Positions 1-8,475 of a DNA stretch of 60,168 nucleotides are shown one piece after another. The notes below the pieces were generated by a model. That model did not search any database. It was not told the origin of the DNA and saw only the letters and a list, made by a program, of their open reading frames with translations. The DNA comes from Cupriavidus basilensis OR16 (GTDB taxonomy: Bacteria; Pseudomonadota; Gammaproteobacteria; Burkholderiales; Burkholderiaceae), in contig NZ_AHJE01000052.1 in NCBI RefSeq assembly GCF_000243095.1, positions 1,673-61,840 on the forward strand. Direction: 5' to 3'. A program made the translations under genes and the position numbers. Position 1 is the first letter of the stretch. Each line of letters begins with the position of its first letter.

Positions 1-173
1 AACACGCGGGCGGCCACGTCCACGCAGGCGATCAGCATCGGCTCGCGCGCATTCATATAGAACGAACCCGTCTCGCCCTTCTCGATCATGGTGTGGACCG
101 TCAGGTCGCAGGCGCCGATGTCTTCGGTCAGCCACAGGTCAATCAGCTTGTCGGTTGCAAATTGGTCGTACAT
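1..173 (-). CDS. Quinolinate phosphoribosyltransferase-family protein (NadC/ModD-like), 5' part only
   Basis: Only the first 57 codons are in the window; the gene runs off the left edge. The translation starts MYDQFATDKLIDLWLTEDIG and continues ACDLTVHT. A helix followed by L-x-E-D-x-G-x-x-D-L-T is the typical N-terminus of nicotinate-nucleotide pyrophosphorylase and of the ModD proteins encoded with molybdate transporters. Family members transfer a phosphoribosyl group to quinolinate or a related acid in the cytoplasm. The visible part cannot separate NadC from ModD. The following residues (GSFYMNAREPMLIACVDVAA) fit the small N-terminal alpha/beta domain that packs against the barrel. It diverges from the small monooxygenase at 422, sharing a 248-bp region with a long inverted repeat. 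Confidence 0.6.
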   Translation of the reverse strand, partial: MYDQFATDKLIDLWLTEDIGACDLTVHTMIEKGETGSFYMNAREPMLIACVDVAARV

Positions 174-241
174 GCTTGGCTCCAGGGTTCCGGGGGTGCC
201 GGTGGGTTGGTGTCGCGGTCTTTACGTCAATACACGAAATG

Positions 242-313
242 CTTAGATATCGAAGTACGTACGACAATCCTAGCACTTGCCGTGGCTGTGTCAAGTAAAG
301 TTCGACATCTAAG
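242..313. promoter_or_regulatory. Divergent promoter region with a spaced inverted repeat
   Basis: CTTAGATATCGAA (242-254) and TTCGACATCTAAG (301-313) are inverted copies with one mismatch over 13 bp, 46 bp apart. Each half is itself close to the palindrome CTTAGATATCTAAG, a shape common for MarR-type operators. They sit between the divergent genes starting at 173 and 422, so a regulator bound at both could control both. No regulator of this kind is encoded inside the window next to the site. Confidence 0.45.
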
Positions 314-421
314 AATAATTTCACGGCGACGTGCAATGTGCCGGCCTGTCATAAAATGCACGTTGACACATGACCGGGCCAGGCCCCGGCCTTCCTGACA
401 CGCACATACGGAGCACAAGAC

Positions 422-721
422 ATGATTCTCGAAATTGCGCAGTTCCAGATCAAACCGGGCACGGAGTCGGAATTCGCGGCGGCGGTCGCCAAGGCGGCCC
501 CGCTCTTCAAGCGTGCCCGCGGCTGCCACGCCATGCGGCTGCTCAGGTCGATCGAAAATCCCTCGCACTTCACGCTTGAGGTCAAGTGGGAAACGGTCGA
601 GAACCACATGGTGGATTTCCGCGAATCCGCGGACTTCGCCGAATGGCGCCAGCTGGTTGGCGACTATTTCGCCGCCGCGCCCGATGTGGGCCATGTCAGC
701 GTGGCGGTCGAGGGGTTCTGA
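422..721 (+). CDS. Antibiotic-biosynthesis-monooxygenase (ABM) fold protein
   Basis: A 99-residue protein with the ABM dimeric alpha/beta-barrel pattern: MILEIAQFQIKPGTESEF at the start, a central helix with KAAPLFKRARGCHAMRLLRS, and a beta strand HFTLEVKWETVENHMVDF, then a short C-terminal strand. Relatives include cofactor-free quinol monooxygenases (YgiN type) and heme-degrading enzymes; nothing visible fixes the substrate. The length is normal for a single-domain family member. It stands alone, with a strong hairpin terminator downstream at 853-887, and is divergent from the phosphoribosyltransferase-like gene. I am sure of the fold family and unsure of the reaction. Confidence 0.8.
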   Translation: MILEIAQFQIKPGTESEFAAAVAKAAPLFKRARGCHAMRLLRSIENPSHFTLEVKWETVENHMVDFRESADFAEWRQLVGDYFAAAPDVGHVSVAVEGF

Positions 722-766
722 ATCCGGATTGGCGGGGCAACCCTTCCCCGCTTGGGTAGGGGCCCG

Positions 767-786
767 AATAACGCAATTGCGTTATT
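767..786. repeat. Perfect 20-bp palindrome
   Basis: AATAACGCAATTGCGTTATT is a perfect palindrome in the non-coding stretch after the ABM gene. It lies between GC-rich arms (GGGGCCCG on the left, GGTGGGGG on the right) and 67 bp before the terminator hairpin. It has no T-run, so it is not an intrinsic terminator by itself. Confidence 0.85.
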
Positions 787-852
787 GGTGGGGGAAAGCG
801 CAGCGGGTAAGCTGGCTGCACGCTGAACACCCCGTTCCACGCGTATTTGACG

Positions 853-887
853 TGCCACCTGCCGGTAAAGCAGGTGGCATTTTCTTT
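853..887 (+). terminator. Intrinsic terminator after the ABM gene
   Basis: TGCCACCTGC, a 7-nt loop (CGGTAAA), GCAGGTGGCA and then TTTTCTTT. The stem is a perfect 10 bp. It ends the rightward transcript and faces the convergent LysR remnant ending at 987. Confidence 0.85.
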
Positions 888-986
888 GTAATCTAAGTAT
901 TTACCCTGAGTGCGCTGCGCCGCCGCAGGCGCCCGCCCCATTCTGGGGTGAGCCGGGAAAGCCCGGCGCCCTTCCTGCCTCGCCCC

Positions 987-1760
987 CTATTTCTCATCCC
1001 GCATCGTCTCCAGGAAGCGGTCGCGCGCCGGCTCGTCCGTTCCTGCCTTCCAGACGCAATACACCTCTGACGGCACCGTCGCCTGCGCCAGCGGCAAAAA
1101 CACCGCTCCGGCCATTGCCGACCTCTGCAGCGCCGCCGGCACCACCGCCACGCCGGTGCCTTGCGACACCAGGGACACCACCGAGAGCCAGTGCCGCACC
1201 TCATGCCGGATCTGCGGATAGAAGCCCTGTGCCGCGCACATCTCGAAGATGCGGTTGTAGTAGTCGGGCGAGGCTTTCCTGGAGAACAGCACGAAGGGCT
1301 CGCCGCGCAACTCGCCGAGCGCCACGCTGGCCTGTCGCGCCAGGGGATGATCCTGCGGCACGCAGCACAGGAAAGGCTCGCTATGGACCAGCACCGTGGC
1401 CAGTTCGTCGGGTACGCGGTTGGTGTGGATGAAGCCGGCATCGAGCCCTTCATGCAGCAGCGCGTCGATCTGTTCCTGTGAGTTGAGTTCCGTCAGCGCC
1501 ACCTGGATGCCGGGGTAGCTGGCCTGGAACTCGCGCAGGCGCTGGGGCAGGCCGCGGTACAGCATGGAGCCGACGAAGCCGATGCGCAGCCGCCCGACGG
1601 CGCCGGCCTCGATCTCGCGGGCCAGCAGGCGGGCCTCTTCGGCCTGGGCCAGCAGCGCGCTGGCGGACTCCCGGAAGGCCCGGCCGGCGGCGGTCAGGCG
1701 CACGCCGCGGCTGTCGCGCTCGAACAGGCGGGCGCCCACCGAGGCTTCCAGCTGCTGGAT
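987..1760 (-). pseudogene. LysR-family regulator lacking its DNA-binding N-terminus
   Basis: The protein begins in the middle of the family pattern: IQQLEASVGARLFERDSRGV, which is the end of the winged helix-turn-helix, followed by a complete LysR effector-binding domain (LRIGFVGSMLYRGLPQRLREF onward) to the natural end. The first roughly 37 residues, holding the recognition helix, are absent. Upstream of about 1760 the sequence changes abruptly into the 5' end of the divergent acyl-CoA dehydrogenase gene, so the HTH and the whole shared promoter are missing. Full-length relatives are about 300 residues. A divergent LysR normally regulates the neighbouring operon. As drawn, this one could not bind DNA normally. 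An assembly deletion is an equally good explanation. Confidence 0.8.
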
Positions 1761-1768
1761 ATCATCCG

Positions 1769-3508
1769 GTGCCGGACCAGCATGGCGTCAACCTGTTTGC
1801 CAGCGACCCGGACCTGCGTGCGCTACTGCCGCTCTACCTCCCGCCCGACCTGTTCGCCCACCTGCTGCCCCACCTCGATCGCATGGGCGCGCTGGCTGGC
1901 GGCGTGCTGGACACGCTGGCGCATACCGCCGACCAGAACAAGCCCACGCTGTCGTACCGCACCCGCACGGGCGTCGACGCGCAGCACATCGAGAAGCATC
2001 CGGCCTATGTGGAACTCGAGCGGGTCGCATTCTCCGAGTTCGGCCTGGCGGCGGCGTCGCACCGTGGCGGTGTGCTGGGCTGGGACAAGCCGATGCCGGC
2101 CGCGGCCAAGTACGCGCTGACCTACCTGTTCGTGCAGGCCGAGTTCGGCCTGTGCTGCCCGCTGTCGATGACGGATTCGCTGACCCGCACCTTGCGCAAG
2201 TTCGGCGATCCGGCGGTGGTCGAGCGCTTCTTGCCCAACCTCACCACGCAGGTCTTCGAGGACCTGTACCAGGGTGCCATGTTCATGACCGAGCAGGGCG
2301 CAGGCTCCGACGTGGCTGCCACCACCACCCGCGCCGCGCGCGATGCGCAGGCTGAGGGCGGCTGGCGCCTGTCGGGCGACAAGTGGTTCTGTTCCAACCC
2401 GGACGCGGCGCTGGCGATGGTACTGGCCCGCGTCGAGGACGAAAACGGCGAGGCCGCGCCCGGCATCAAGGGCGTGTCGCTGTTCCTGCTGCCGCGCACG
2501 CTGGCCGATGGCAGCGCCAACCACTACCGCATCATCCGGCTGAAAGACAAGCTTGGCACGCGCTCCATGGCCAGCGGCGAGATCCGCCTGGAAGGCGCGC
2601 ATGCCTACCTGGTGGGCGAGCTGGGCCGGGGCTTCGTGCAGATGGCCGACATGATCAACAACTCGCGCCTGTCCAATGGCGTACGCGCTGCCGGCCTGAT
2701 GCGCCGCGCCTTGTCGGAGGGCCAGTTCATCGCGCGCGAGCGCCGCGCCTTCGGCAAGCGCCTGCTGGACATGCCGCTGATGCGCCGCCAGCTGCTCAAG
2801 CTCGCGCTGCCCACCGAGCAGGCCCGCACCATGGTGTTCCAGACGGCCGAGGCACTGCGCCGCGCCGACGCCGGCGAGGCCGATGCCTATCCGCTGATGC
2901 GCGTGCTGACGCCGCTGATCAAGTTCCGCGCCTGCCGCGATGCCCGCAAGGTCACCGGCGACGCCATGGAAATGCGCGGCGGCTGCGGCTATATCGAAGA
3001 ATGGAGCGACCCGCGCCTGGTGCGCGACGCGCATCTTGGCTCGATCTGGGAGGGCACCAGCAATATCGTTGCCCTTGACGTGCTGCGCGCGATCCGCCGC
3101 GAAGGCGCGCTGCCCGTGCTCGAGGCCCACCTGGCCGGCTTGCTGCAGGCCACGCCGATGCATGCCGGCGCACGCGGCGCCTTCACCACCGCGATCGCGC
3201 GTGCCACCACGCTGGCCGCCCGCGCCGCCGAAGCCGGCGCCGATGGCGACGTGCTGGCGCGCCAGGCCGCATCCGGGCTGTACCACGTGACCAGCGCGGC
3301 CGCCATGGCCTGGGAAGCGGGCCGCATCGGTTCCGTGCGCCGCATGCGCCTGGCCCAGCTGGTGCTGCTGCATCGCGTGCTGCCGCAGGATCCGCTGGCG
3401 GGCCAGGCCGAGCCCGACTGGCTGGCCGACACCCTTGACCCCACTGCGCCGCCGGCGGATGGCGCGGCCCACGCCGCCACGGCCGTGGAGCAGGTCAACC
3501 TGTTCTGA
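1769..3508 (+). CDS. Acyl-CoA dehydrogenase, AidB-like subgroup
   Basis: A 579-residue FAD flavoprotein. NLFASDPDLRALLPLYLP near the start, the long linker, and FMTEQGAGSDVAATTTRA (the GSD substrate/FAD loop) mark the AidB-like branch of acyl-CoA dehydrogenases. ALMRGGCGY-type motif (MRGGCGYIEEW) and LGSIWEGTSNIVALDV close the FAD-binding C-terminal helical domain. It oxidises an acyl-CoA at the alpha-beta bond; the substrate is unknown. The only available start is a GTG at 1769 with no ribosome site, directly abutting the truncated LysR gene, so a few N-terminal residues and the promoter are probably missing. It heads a co-directional set with a Bug protein, thioesterase and CaiB transferase, consistent with breakdown of an imported organic acid through CoA esters. 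Confidence 0.85.
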   Translation: MPDQHGVNLFASDPDLRALLPLYLPPDLFAHLLPHLDRMGALAGGVLDTLAHTADQNKPTLSYRTRTGVDAQHIEKHPAYVELERVAFSEFGLAAASHRGGVLGWDKPMPAAAKYALTYLFVQAEFGLCCPLSMTDSLTRTLRKFGDPAVVERFLPNLTTQVFEDLYQGAMFMTEQGAGSDVAATTTRAARDAQAEGGWRLSGDKWFCSNPDAALAMVLARVEDENGEAAPGIKGVSLFLLPRTLADGSANHYRIIRLKDKLGTRSMASGEIRLEGAHAYLVGELGRGFVQMADMINNSRLSNGVRAAGLMRRALSEGQFIARERRAFGKRLLDMPLMRRQLLKLALPTEQARTMVFQTAEALRRADAGEADAYPLMRVLTPLIKFRACRDARKVTGDAMEMRGGCGYIEEWSDPRLVRDAHLGSIWEGTSNIVALDVLRAIRREGALPVLEAHLAGLLQATPMHAGARGAFTTAIARATTLAARAAEAGADGDVLARQAASGLYHVTSAAAMAWEAGRIGSVRRMRLAQLVLLHRVLPQDPLAGQAEPDWLADTLDPTAPPADGAAHAATAVEQVNLF

Positions 3509-3626
3509 TTCCGCAAGGGCATGAAACCGCCCCCGCGGCGCCGCCAGAAACCGGCGCCGCACACTCCACCACGGTGCCAAGCGCCGGGTGGGCATTGACC
3601 TAATAGACCAATATCAGGAGACAACC

Positions 3627-4607
3627 ATGACCCTCTGGCAACGCCTCGCCGCTGTCGCCGCCTGCACCCTTTGCGTGGGCATCGCCCCCGCGCTGGCGCA
3701 GAAGGATTATCCATCCAAGCCCATCATGATGATCGTGACCTACCCGCCCGGCGGTCCCACCGACGTGATGGCGCGCACCCTGGCGTCGGCGCTCAAGGGC
3801 AGCCTGGGGCAGACCGTGGTGGTGGAAAACCGGGCCGGCGCCGGCGGCAATATCGGCGCCGAAGCCGTGGCGCGCGCGGAGCCGGACGGCTATACGCTGA
3901 TGTTCGGCACCTCGGCCCCGCTGGCGATCAACGTCAGCCTGTACCGCAAGATCAACTACGACCCGGTCAAGAGCTTCGCGCCGATCATCCAGATCGGCCA
4001 GCTGCCCAACGTGCTGGTGGTGAACCCCTCGGTGCCCGCCAAGACCGTCGGTGAGCTGATTGCCTATGGCAAGGCCAACCCGGGCAAGCTGACCTATGCC
4101 TCGTCCGGCAATGGCGCGTCGTCGCACTTGGCCGGCGTGCTGTTCAACAACCTGGCCGGTACGGACTTCCGGCACATTCCCTACAAGGGCACCGGCCCCG
4201 CGCTCAACGACCTGCTCGGCGGCCAGGTGAGCATGAGCTTCACCGACGTGCTGACCGCGCTGCCCTTTATCAAGAGCGGCAAGTTCCGCGTGCTGGGCGT
4301 AACCACCAAGACCCGTTCGCAGGCGCTGCCCGATGTGCCCACCGTGGCCGAGCAGGGCGTGCCCGGCTTCGACGTCTCGGTGTTCTTCGGCGTGGTCGCG
4401 CCGGCCGGCACGCCGCCGGCGGTCATCGCCAAGCTCAACCACGCCTTCGCCGACGCGCTGCAACAGCCCGAAGTGCGCAAGACCCTGCAGGCGCAAGGCC
4501 TGGAACTGCCGCCTTCGACTTCGCCCGAGCAGCTCGGCAGCTTCGTCAAGGCAGAGGTGACCAAATGGCGCGGCGTGGTGCAGAAATCGGGCGCCCAGCT
4601 GGACTGA
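3627..4607 (+). CDS. Bug-family (tripartite tricarboxylate transporter) solute-binding protein
   Basis: A 326-residue periplasmic protein with a signal peptide ending ALA-QKDYPSKP. It carries the Bug hallmarks: PIMMIVTYPPGGPTDVMAR (ligand loop), VVENRAGAGGNIGAEAVA, YKGTGPALNDLLGGQVSM and PDVPTVAEQGVPGFDV. Bug proteins bind carboxylates or other small acids; the ligand cannot be read from sequence. I chose ATG 3627 because AGGAG lies just upstream and the signal peptide begins there; an in-frame GTG at 3588 has no support. No TctA/TctB membrane partner is in the window, which is usual for orphan Bug proteins in Burkholderiales. Confidence 0.93.
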   Translation: MTLWQRLAAVAACTLCVGIAPALAQKDYPSKPIMMIVTYPPGGPTDVMARTLASALKGSLGQTVVVENRAGAGGNIGAEAVARAEPDGYTLMFGTSAPLAINVSLYRKINYDPVKSFAPIIQIGQLPNVLVVNPSVPAKTVGELIAYGKANPGKLTYASSGNGASSHLAGVLFNNLAGTDFRHIPYKGTGPALNDLLGGQVSMSFTDVLTALPFIKSGKFRVLGVTTKTRSQALPDVPTVAEQGVPGFDVSVFFGVVAPAGTPPAVIAKLNHAFADALQQPEVRKTLQAQGLELPPSTSPEQLGSFVKAEVTKWRGVVQKSGAQLD

Positions 4608-4786
4608 TCCAGGGGCACGCCCGCCAGGCGAGGCTATGAATCATGGCCGGTTCGGCGGTAGTATCGACGTTTGCGAACCTGCGTGCAGTCAAATGCACCC
4701 GGCGGCAGGAGGGCGAATTCGTGGGCATCGCGCCATCGCGGTGCCCGCTTTGCCTGCATGCTGCCCCAACCTACCATGTGCCGTCC

Positions 4787-5242
4787 ATGACCGATCTCTC
4801 CCCGCCCGCATCTGTCAACGAATTTGCCGGTGAAGCCCCGGGCCTGCTGTTTGCCCTGCCGATGCCCATGGCCCGCGTGTTCGGGCTGACCGGCGTGCAC
4901 ATCAACGCCAAAGAGGCGTGCGTGAGCATGGCCTACCATCCGGACCACACCAACAGCCGCGGCGACGTGCACGGTGGCGCACTGGCTACGCTGCTCGATT
5001 GCGCGCTGTCCTGCGCCGCGCGCGGCCACGATCCGCGCCGTTTTGGCGTGGCCACGATCGACCTGTCGGTGCATTTCACCGCGCCCGGGCGCGGCGAGCT
5101 GACCGCCACCGCCTGGTGCGAGCGGCGCGGCCGCTCCCTGTGCTTCGCTCGCGGCGAGATCCGCGACGCGCAGGGCGAGCTGCTGGCGCTGGCCACCGGC
5201 ACCTTCAAGCTGCTGGATCGCACGCCCGCGCCGGCCGCCTGA
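4787..5242 (+). CDS. Hotdog-fold acyl-CoA thioesterase (PaaI/YdiI type)
   Basis: A 151-residue single hotdog domain. The region HPDHTNSRGDVHGGALATLLD holds the PaaI-type catalytic motif, with G-D-V-H-G-G-A in place of the common G-x-x-H-G-G. TIDLSVHFTAPGRGELTATA is the second strand pair. It hydrolyses an acyl-CoA ester in the cytoplasm. ATG 4787 is chosen because the domain begins there; an upstream in-frame ATG at 4643 would add 48 residues without homology. It lies between the Bug gene and the CaiB-type transferase, so it likely handles intermediates or dead-end CoA esters of that pathway. Confidence 0.85.
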   Translation: MTDLSPPASVNEFAGEAPGLLFALPMPMARVFGLTGVHINAKEACVSMAYHPDHTNSRGDVHGGALATLLDCALSCAARGHDPRRFGVATIDLSVHFTAPGRGELTATAWCERRGRSLCFARGEIRDAQGELLALATGTFKLLDRTPAPAA

Positions 5243-5296
5243 GCCAACCCACGCCGTTCGTCGCCCCTTCATCGCCGCAGTTACGGAACCCTTCTC

Positions 5297-6448
5297 ATGA
5301 GCAAACTCCCTGTATCGCCCGGCGCGCTCGCCGGCATCCGCGTGGTCGATCTCTCCCGCATCCTGGGTGGCCCGTTCTGTGGCCAGATCCTTGGCGACCA
5401 TGGCGCCGACGTGCTGAAGATCGAGCCGCCCCAGGGCGACGACACCCGCACCTGGGGCCCGCCGTTCAAGGACGGCGTGGCCTCGTACTACTTCGGCCTG
5501 AACCGCAACAAGCGCGTGATGCGCCTGGACCTGACCGCCGATGCCGACCGCGAGGTGCTGCTCGCCCTGCTGGCGGACGCCGACGTGCTGGTCGAGAACT
5601 TCAAGACCGGCACGCTGGAAAAATGGGGGTTGGGGTTCGACACGCTGTCGGCGCGCTTCCCGCGCCTGGTGCACTGCCGGGTTTCCGGCTTTGGCGCCGA
5701 TGGCCCGCTGGGTGGCTTGCCCGGCTACGACGCGGCCATCCAGGCCATGGCGGGCATCATGAGCATCAACGGTGAAGCCGGCGGCGACGCGCTGCGCGTG
5801 GGCTTGCCGGTGGTGGACATGGTTACGGGGCTGAATGCCGCGCTGGGCGTGTTGCTGGCGTTGCAGGAGCGCGAGCGCAGCGGGCGTGGCCAGTTCGTCG
5901 AGGCGGCGCTGTACGACTCGGGCCTGTCGCTGCTGCATCCGCACGCGGCCAACTGGTTCATGAGCGGCAAGGAGCCGACCCGCACCGGCAACGCGCACCC
6001 GAACATCTATCCGTACGACACCGTCGCCACAGCTACCGACCCGGTCTTTCTCGCGGTCGGCAACGATCGCCAGTTCCGCATCCTGTGCGAGCACCTGGAC
6101 ATGCCGGGGTTTGCCGACGATGTGCGCTATGCCACCGCCGGTGCGCGCTCGGTCAACCGTGCCGCGCTCAAGGTGGAGCTGGAAGCGCGCATGGGCAAGC
6201 TGGAAGGCAAGGTGCTGGCCGATACGCTGGTGGCCGCCGGCGTGCCGTGCGCGCCGGTCCTGTCGGTGGCAGACGCCTTGCAGCATCCGCATACCATCCA
6301 CCGCGAGATGGTGGTGGAGATGGCGGATGGCTACAAGGGCCTGGGTTCGCCCGTCAAGCTCAGCCGCACGCCCGCCACCTACCGTTACGCGCCGCTGGCC
6401 GAGGGCGACCAGTTCCTGCCGCGCGACGCCGCCAACGACGGCGCGTGA
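5297..6448 (+). CDS. CaiB/BaiF family CoA-transferase
   Basis: A 383-residue class III CoA-transferase. The N-terminus GIRVVDLSRILGGPFCGQILGD, then GADVLKIEPPQGDDTRTWGP, and NRNKRVMRLDL are diagnostic; the catalytic aspartate is expected in the segment LPGYDAAIQAMAGIMSINGE. The enzyme moves CoA between carboxylic acids and acts in the cytoplasm. It ends the acyl-CoA gene set beginning at 1769. With the dehydrogenase and thioesterase it suggests activation of an imported acid by CoA transfer followed by beta-oxidation-like steps. It is convergent with lldP, 19 bp away. Confidence 0.92.
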   Translation: MSKLPVSPGALAGIRVVDLSRILGGPFCGQILGDHGADVLKIEPPQGDDTRTWGPPFKDGVASYYFGLNRNKRVMRLDLTADADREVLLALLADADVLVENFKTGTLEKWGLGFDTLSARFPRLVHCRVSGFGADGPLGGLPGYDAAIQAMAGIMSINGEAGGDALRVGLPVVDMVTGLNAALGVLLALQERERSGRGQFVEAALYDSGLSLLHPHAANWFMSGKEPTRTGNAHPNIYPYDTVATATDPVFLAVGNDRQFRILCEHLDMPGFADDVRYATAGARSVNRAALKVELEARMGKLEGKVLADTLVAAGVPCAPVLSVADALQHPHTIHREMVVEMADGYKGLGSPVKLSRTPATYRYAPLAEGDQFLPRDAANDGA

Positions 6449-6467
6449 GCTTGGGCGTCGTGCCCGC

Positions 6468-8198
6468 TTAGTGGGGAATCATCCCCGTGAAGACGTAAGC
6501 CTGCAGCATGGTGATGATGCCCACGATCACCGCGAACAGCAGGCTGTGCTTCACGGTAAAGCGGAACAGCTCGGATTCCTTGCCGACCAGCCCGGTGGCC
6601 GCGCAGGCCACCGCGATGGATTGCGGCGAGATCATCTTGCCGGTCACCCCGCCGGTGGTGTTGGCCGCCACCAGTAGCGTGTCGGACACGTCGATCTGGT
6701 GCGCGGTGGTGCTCTGCAGCGAGCAGAACAGCGCATTGGACGACGTATCCGAGCCGGTCAGGAACACGCCCAGCCAGCCCAGGAAGGGCGAGAAGAACGG
6801 AAACGCCGCGCCCGTGCCGGCCAGCAGCAGCGCCAGCGTCGACGACATGCCCGAGTAGTTGGCGACAAAGGCGAAGCCCAGCACCAGCCCGATCGACAGG
6901 ATCGGGCGGCGCAGCTCCATCAGCGTCTGGCCGAAGGTGGCCAGCGCATCGCGTGGCTTCATGCGCAGCAGCACGGCGGAGATCAGCGCGGTCAGCAGGA
7001 TGGCGGTGCCCACCGCCGATACCAGGTCGAGCTTGAGCACGGCCTCGTAGGCCTTGGGCTGCGCCACGATCGGCGCGGTCTTGATCACCAGCTGGTCCAG
7101 CGCCGGCACATGGAACTTCAGCACCCACCCGGCCAGCGCGCCGGTGCCGGCAAACAGCGCCTTGAACGGCTGCAGGCTCCACACCGTGACGATGGCGGTG
7201 AGGATGCCGAACGGCGCCCACGCGCGCACGGTCTGCGCCACGGTGTAGGGCGAGGCACGGCGGTTGTCGCCCGCACCGTTGCCGAGGCCGCCCGCATTGC
7301 TGGCCAGAGCGCCGCCCATGCGCGCCAGTGCCACCGCACCGCCGCCGGCCTTTATCGCGCCGCCAGCCCGCTGGCTTGCGCTCTTGGGCTGCCACACCTT
7401 CAGGAACAGTGTCAGCGACACCAGGCTGACCAGCGCCGACGTGATGTCCGGCAGCTCCGGCCCGATATGGTTCGACGTGAAATACTGCGTCACCGAAAAG
7501 CTCGCGCCGGTCACCAGCGCCGCCGGCCACGTCTCTTTCACGCCGCGCTTGCCGTCCATGATGAACACCAGCCAGAACGGCACCGCGAGCGACAGCAGCG
7601 GCAATTGCCGGCCGGCCATCGCGCCGATGTGCATGGCATCGATGCCGGTCACCTGGCCCGCCACGATGATGGGAATGCCCATGGCGCCGAAGGCCACCGG
7701 CGCGGTATTGGCGATCAGGCACAGGCCCGCCGCGTAGAGCGGGTTGAAGCCCAGGCCCACCAGCAGCGCCGCGGTGATGGCCACCGGCGCGCCGAAGCCC
7801 GCCGCGCCTTCCAGGAAGGCGCCGAAGGCAAAGCCGATCAGCAGCATCTGCAGGCGCTGGTCATCTGTGATGGCCAGCACGGATGCGCGGATGATGTCGA
7901 ACTGCCCGGTCTTCACCACGATCTTGTAGAGGAACACCGCGGTCACGATGATCCATGCGATCGGCCACAGGCCGTAGGCAAAGCCGAAGCCCGCGGCGGC
8001 GAGCGCCTGCGGCACCGGCATGCCGTAGGCGAAGATGGCCACGCCAATGGCCAGTAGCAGCGTGATGGCGGCGGCCACGTGGCCCTTCATGCGCAGCACC
8101 GCCAGCGCGAGGAAGAAAAACAGGATAGGCAGCGCGGCCGCGAGCGCGGACAGCCATAGGCTGCCTAGCGGTGTGTAGGTCTGGGTCCAGGGTTGCAC
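6468..8198 (-). CDS. lldP: L-lactate permease
   Basis: A 576-residue inner-membrane protein with about a dozen hydrophobic segments and the LctP/LldP pattern: WTQTYTPLGSLWLSALAAALPI at the N-terminus, GFGFAYGLWPIAWIIVTAVFLYK, GAFLEGAAGFGAPVAITAALL and FLTGSDTSSNALF. It imports lactate (and often glycolate) with protons. A low-complexity basic/alanine segment at about 275-320 lies in a cytoplasmic loop. It is co-directional with the lutBCA genes on the same strand, and the gene order supports a complete lactate uptake and oxidation unit. A separate promoter in the 277-bp gap upstream is possible. Confidence 0.93.
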   Translation of the reverse strand: MQPWTQTYTPLGSLWLSALAAALPILFFFLALAVLRMKGHVAAAITLLLAIGVAIFAYGMPVPQALAAAGFGFAYGLWPIAWIIVTAVFLYKIVVKTGQFDIIRASVLAITDDQRLQMLLIGFAFGAFLEGAAGFGAPVAITAALLVGLGFNPLYAAGLCLIANTAPVAFGAMGIPIIVAGQVTGIDAMHIGAMAGRQLPLLSLAVPFWLVFIMDGKRGVKETWPAALVTGASFSVTQYFTSNHIGPELPDITSALVSLVSLTLFLKVWQPKSASQRAGGAIKAGGGAVALARMGGALASNAGGLGNGAGDNRRASPYTVAQTVRAWAPFGILTAIVTVWSLQPFKALFAGTGALAGWVLKFHVPALDQLVIKTAPIVAQPKAYEAVLKLDLVSAVGTAILLTALISAVLLRMKPRDALATFGQTLMELRRPILSIGLVLGFAFVANYSGMSSTLALLLAGTGAAFPFFSPFLGWLGVFLTGSDTSSNALFCSLQSTTAHQIDVSDTLLVAANTTGGVTGKMISPQSIAVACAATGLVGKESELFRFTVKHSLLFAVIVGIITMLQAYVFTGMIPH

Positions 8199-8475
8199 GG
8201 TGGGTCTCCTCCGTTGATGCGTTTGGATGAATTTGCTTTGGGGCGATTTGGTGCTTGCGCTTGTTCTTAGTTGTCCGGTTTTTGTTGGCCTGGGGCTTTC
8301 TCGATATTTTCCGCAGCTGCCTGACTGCCTGACTGCAAGGTCAAGGGCTTAAAACCTTAAAGTCAAAGGCAGTTTCACCACCCACGGCTCGCTTCGCATC
8401 GCGCTGGGTGTGCGCCCGCGGGCGGGCCTACACATGAAATCAGCGCGCTTTCGTCGGGTTTGTTCCTGATGCCGC

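Noticed and set aside
1823..3595. 590-codon open frame on the minus strand opposite the acyl-CoA dehydrogenase
   Set aside because: It is the mirror of a high-GC coding strand, low in complexity (His/Arg/Ala/Gln-rich), with no domain; the plus-strand protein has clear family motifs.
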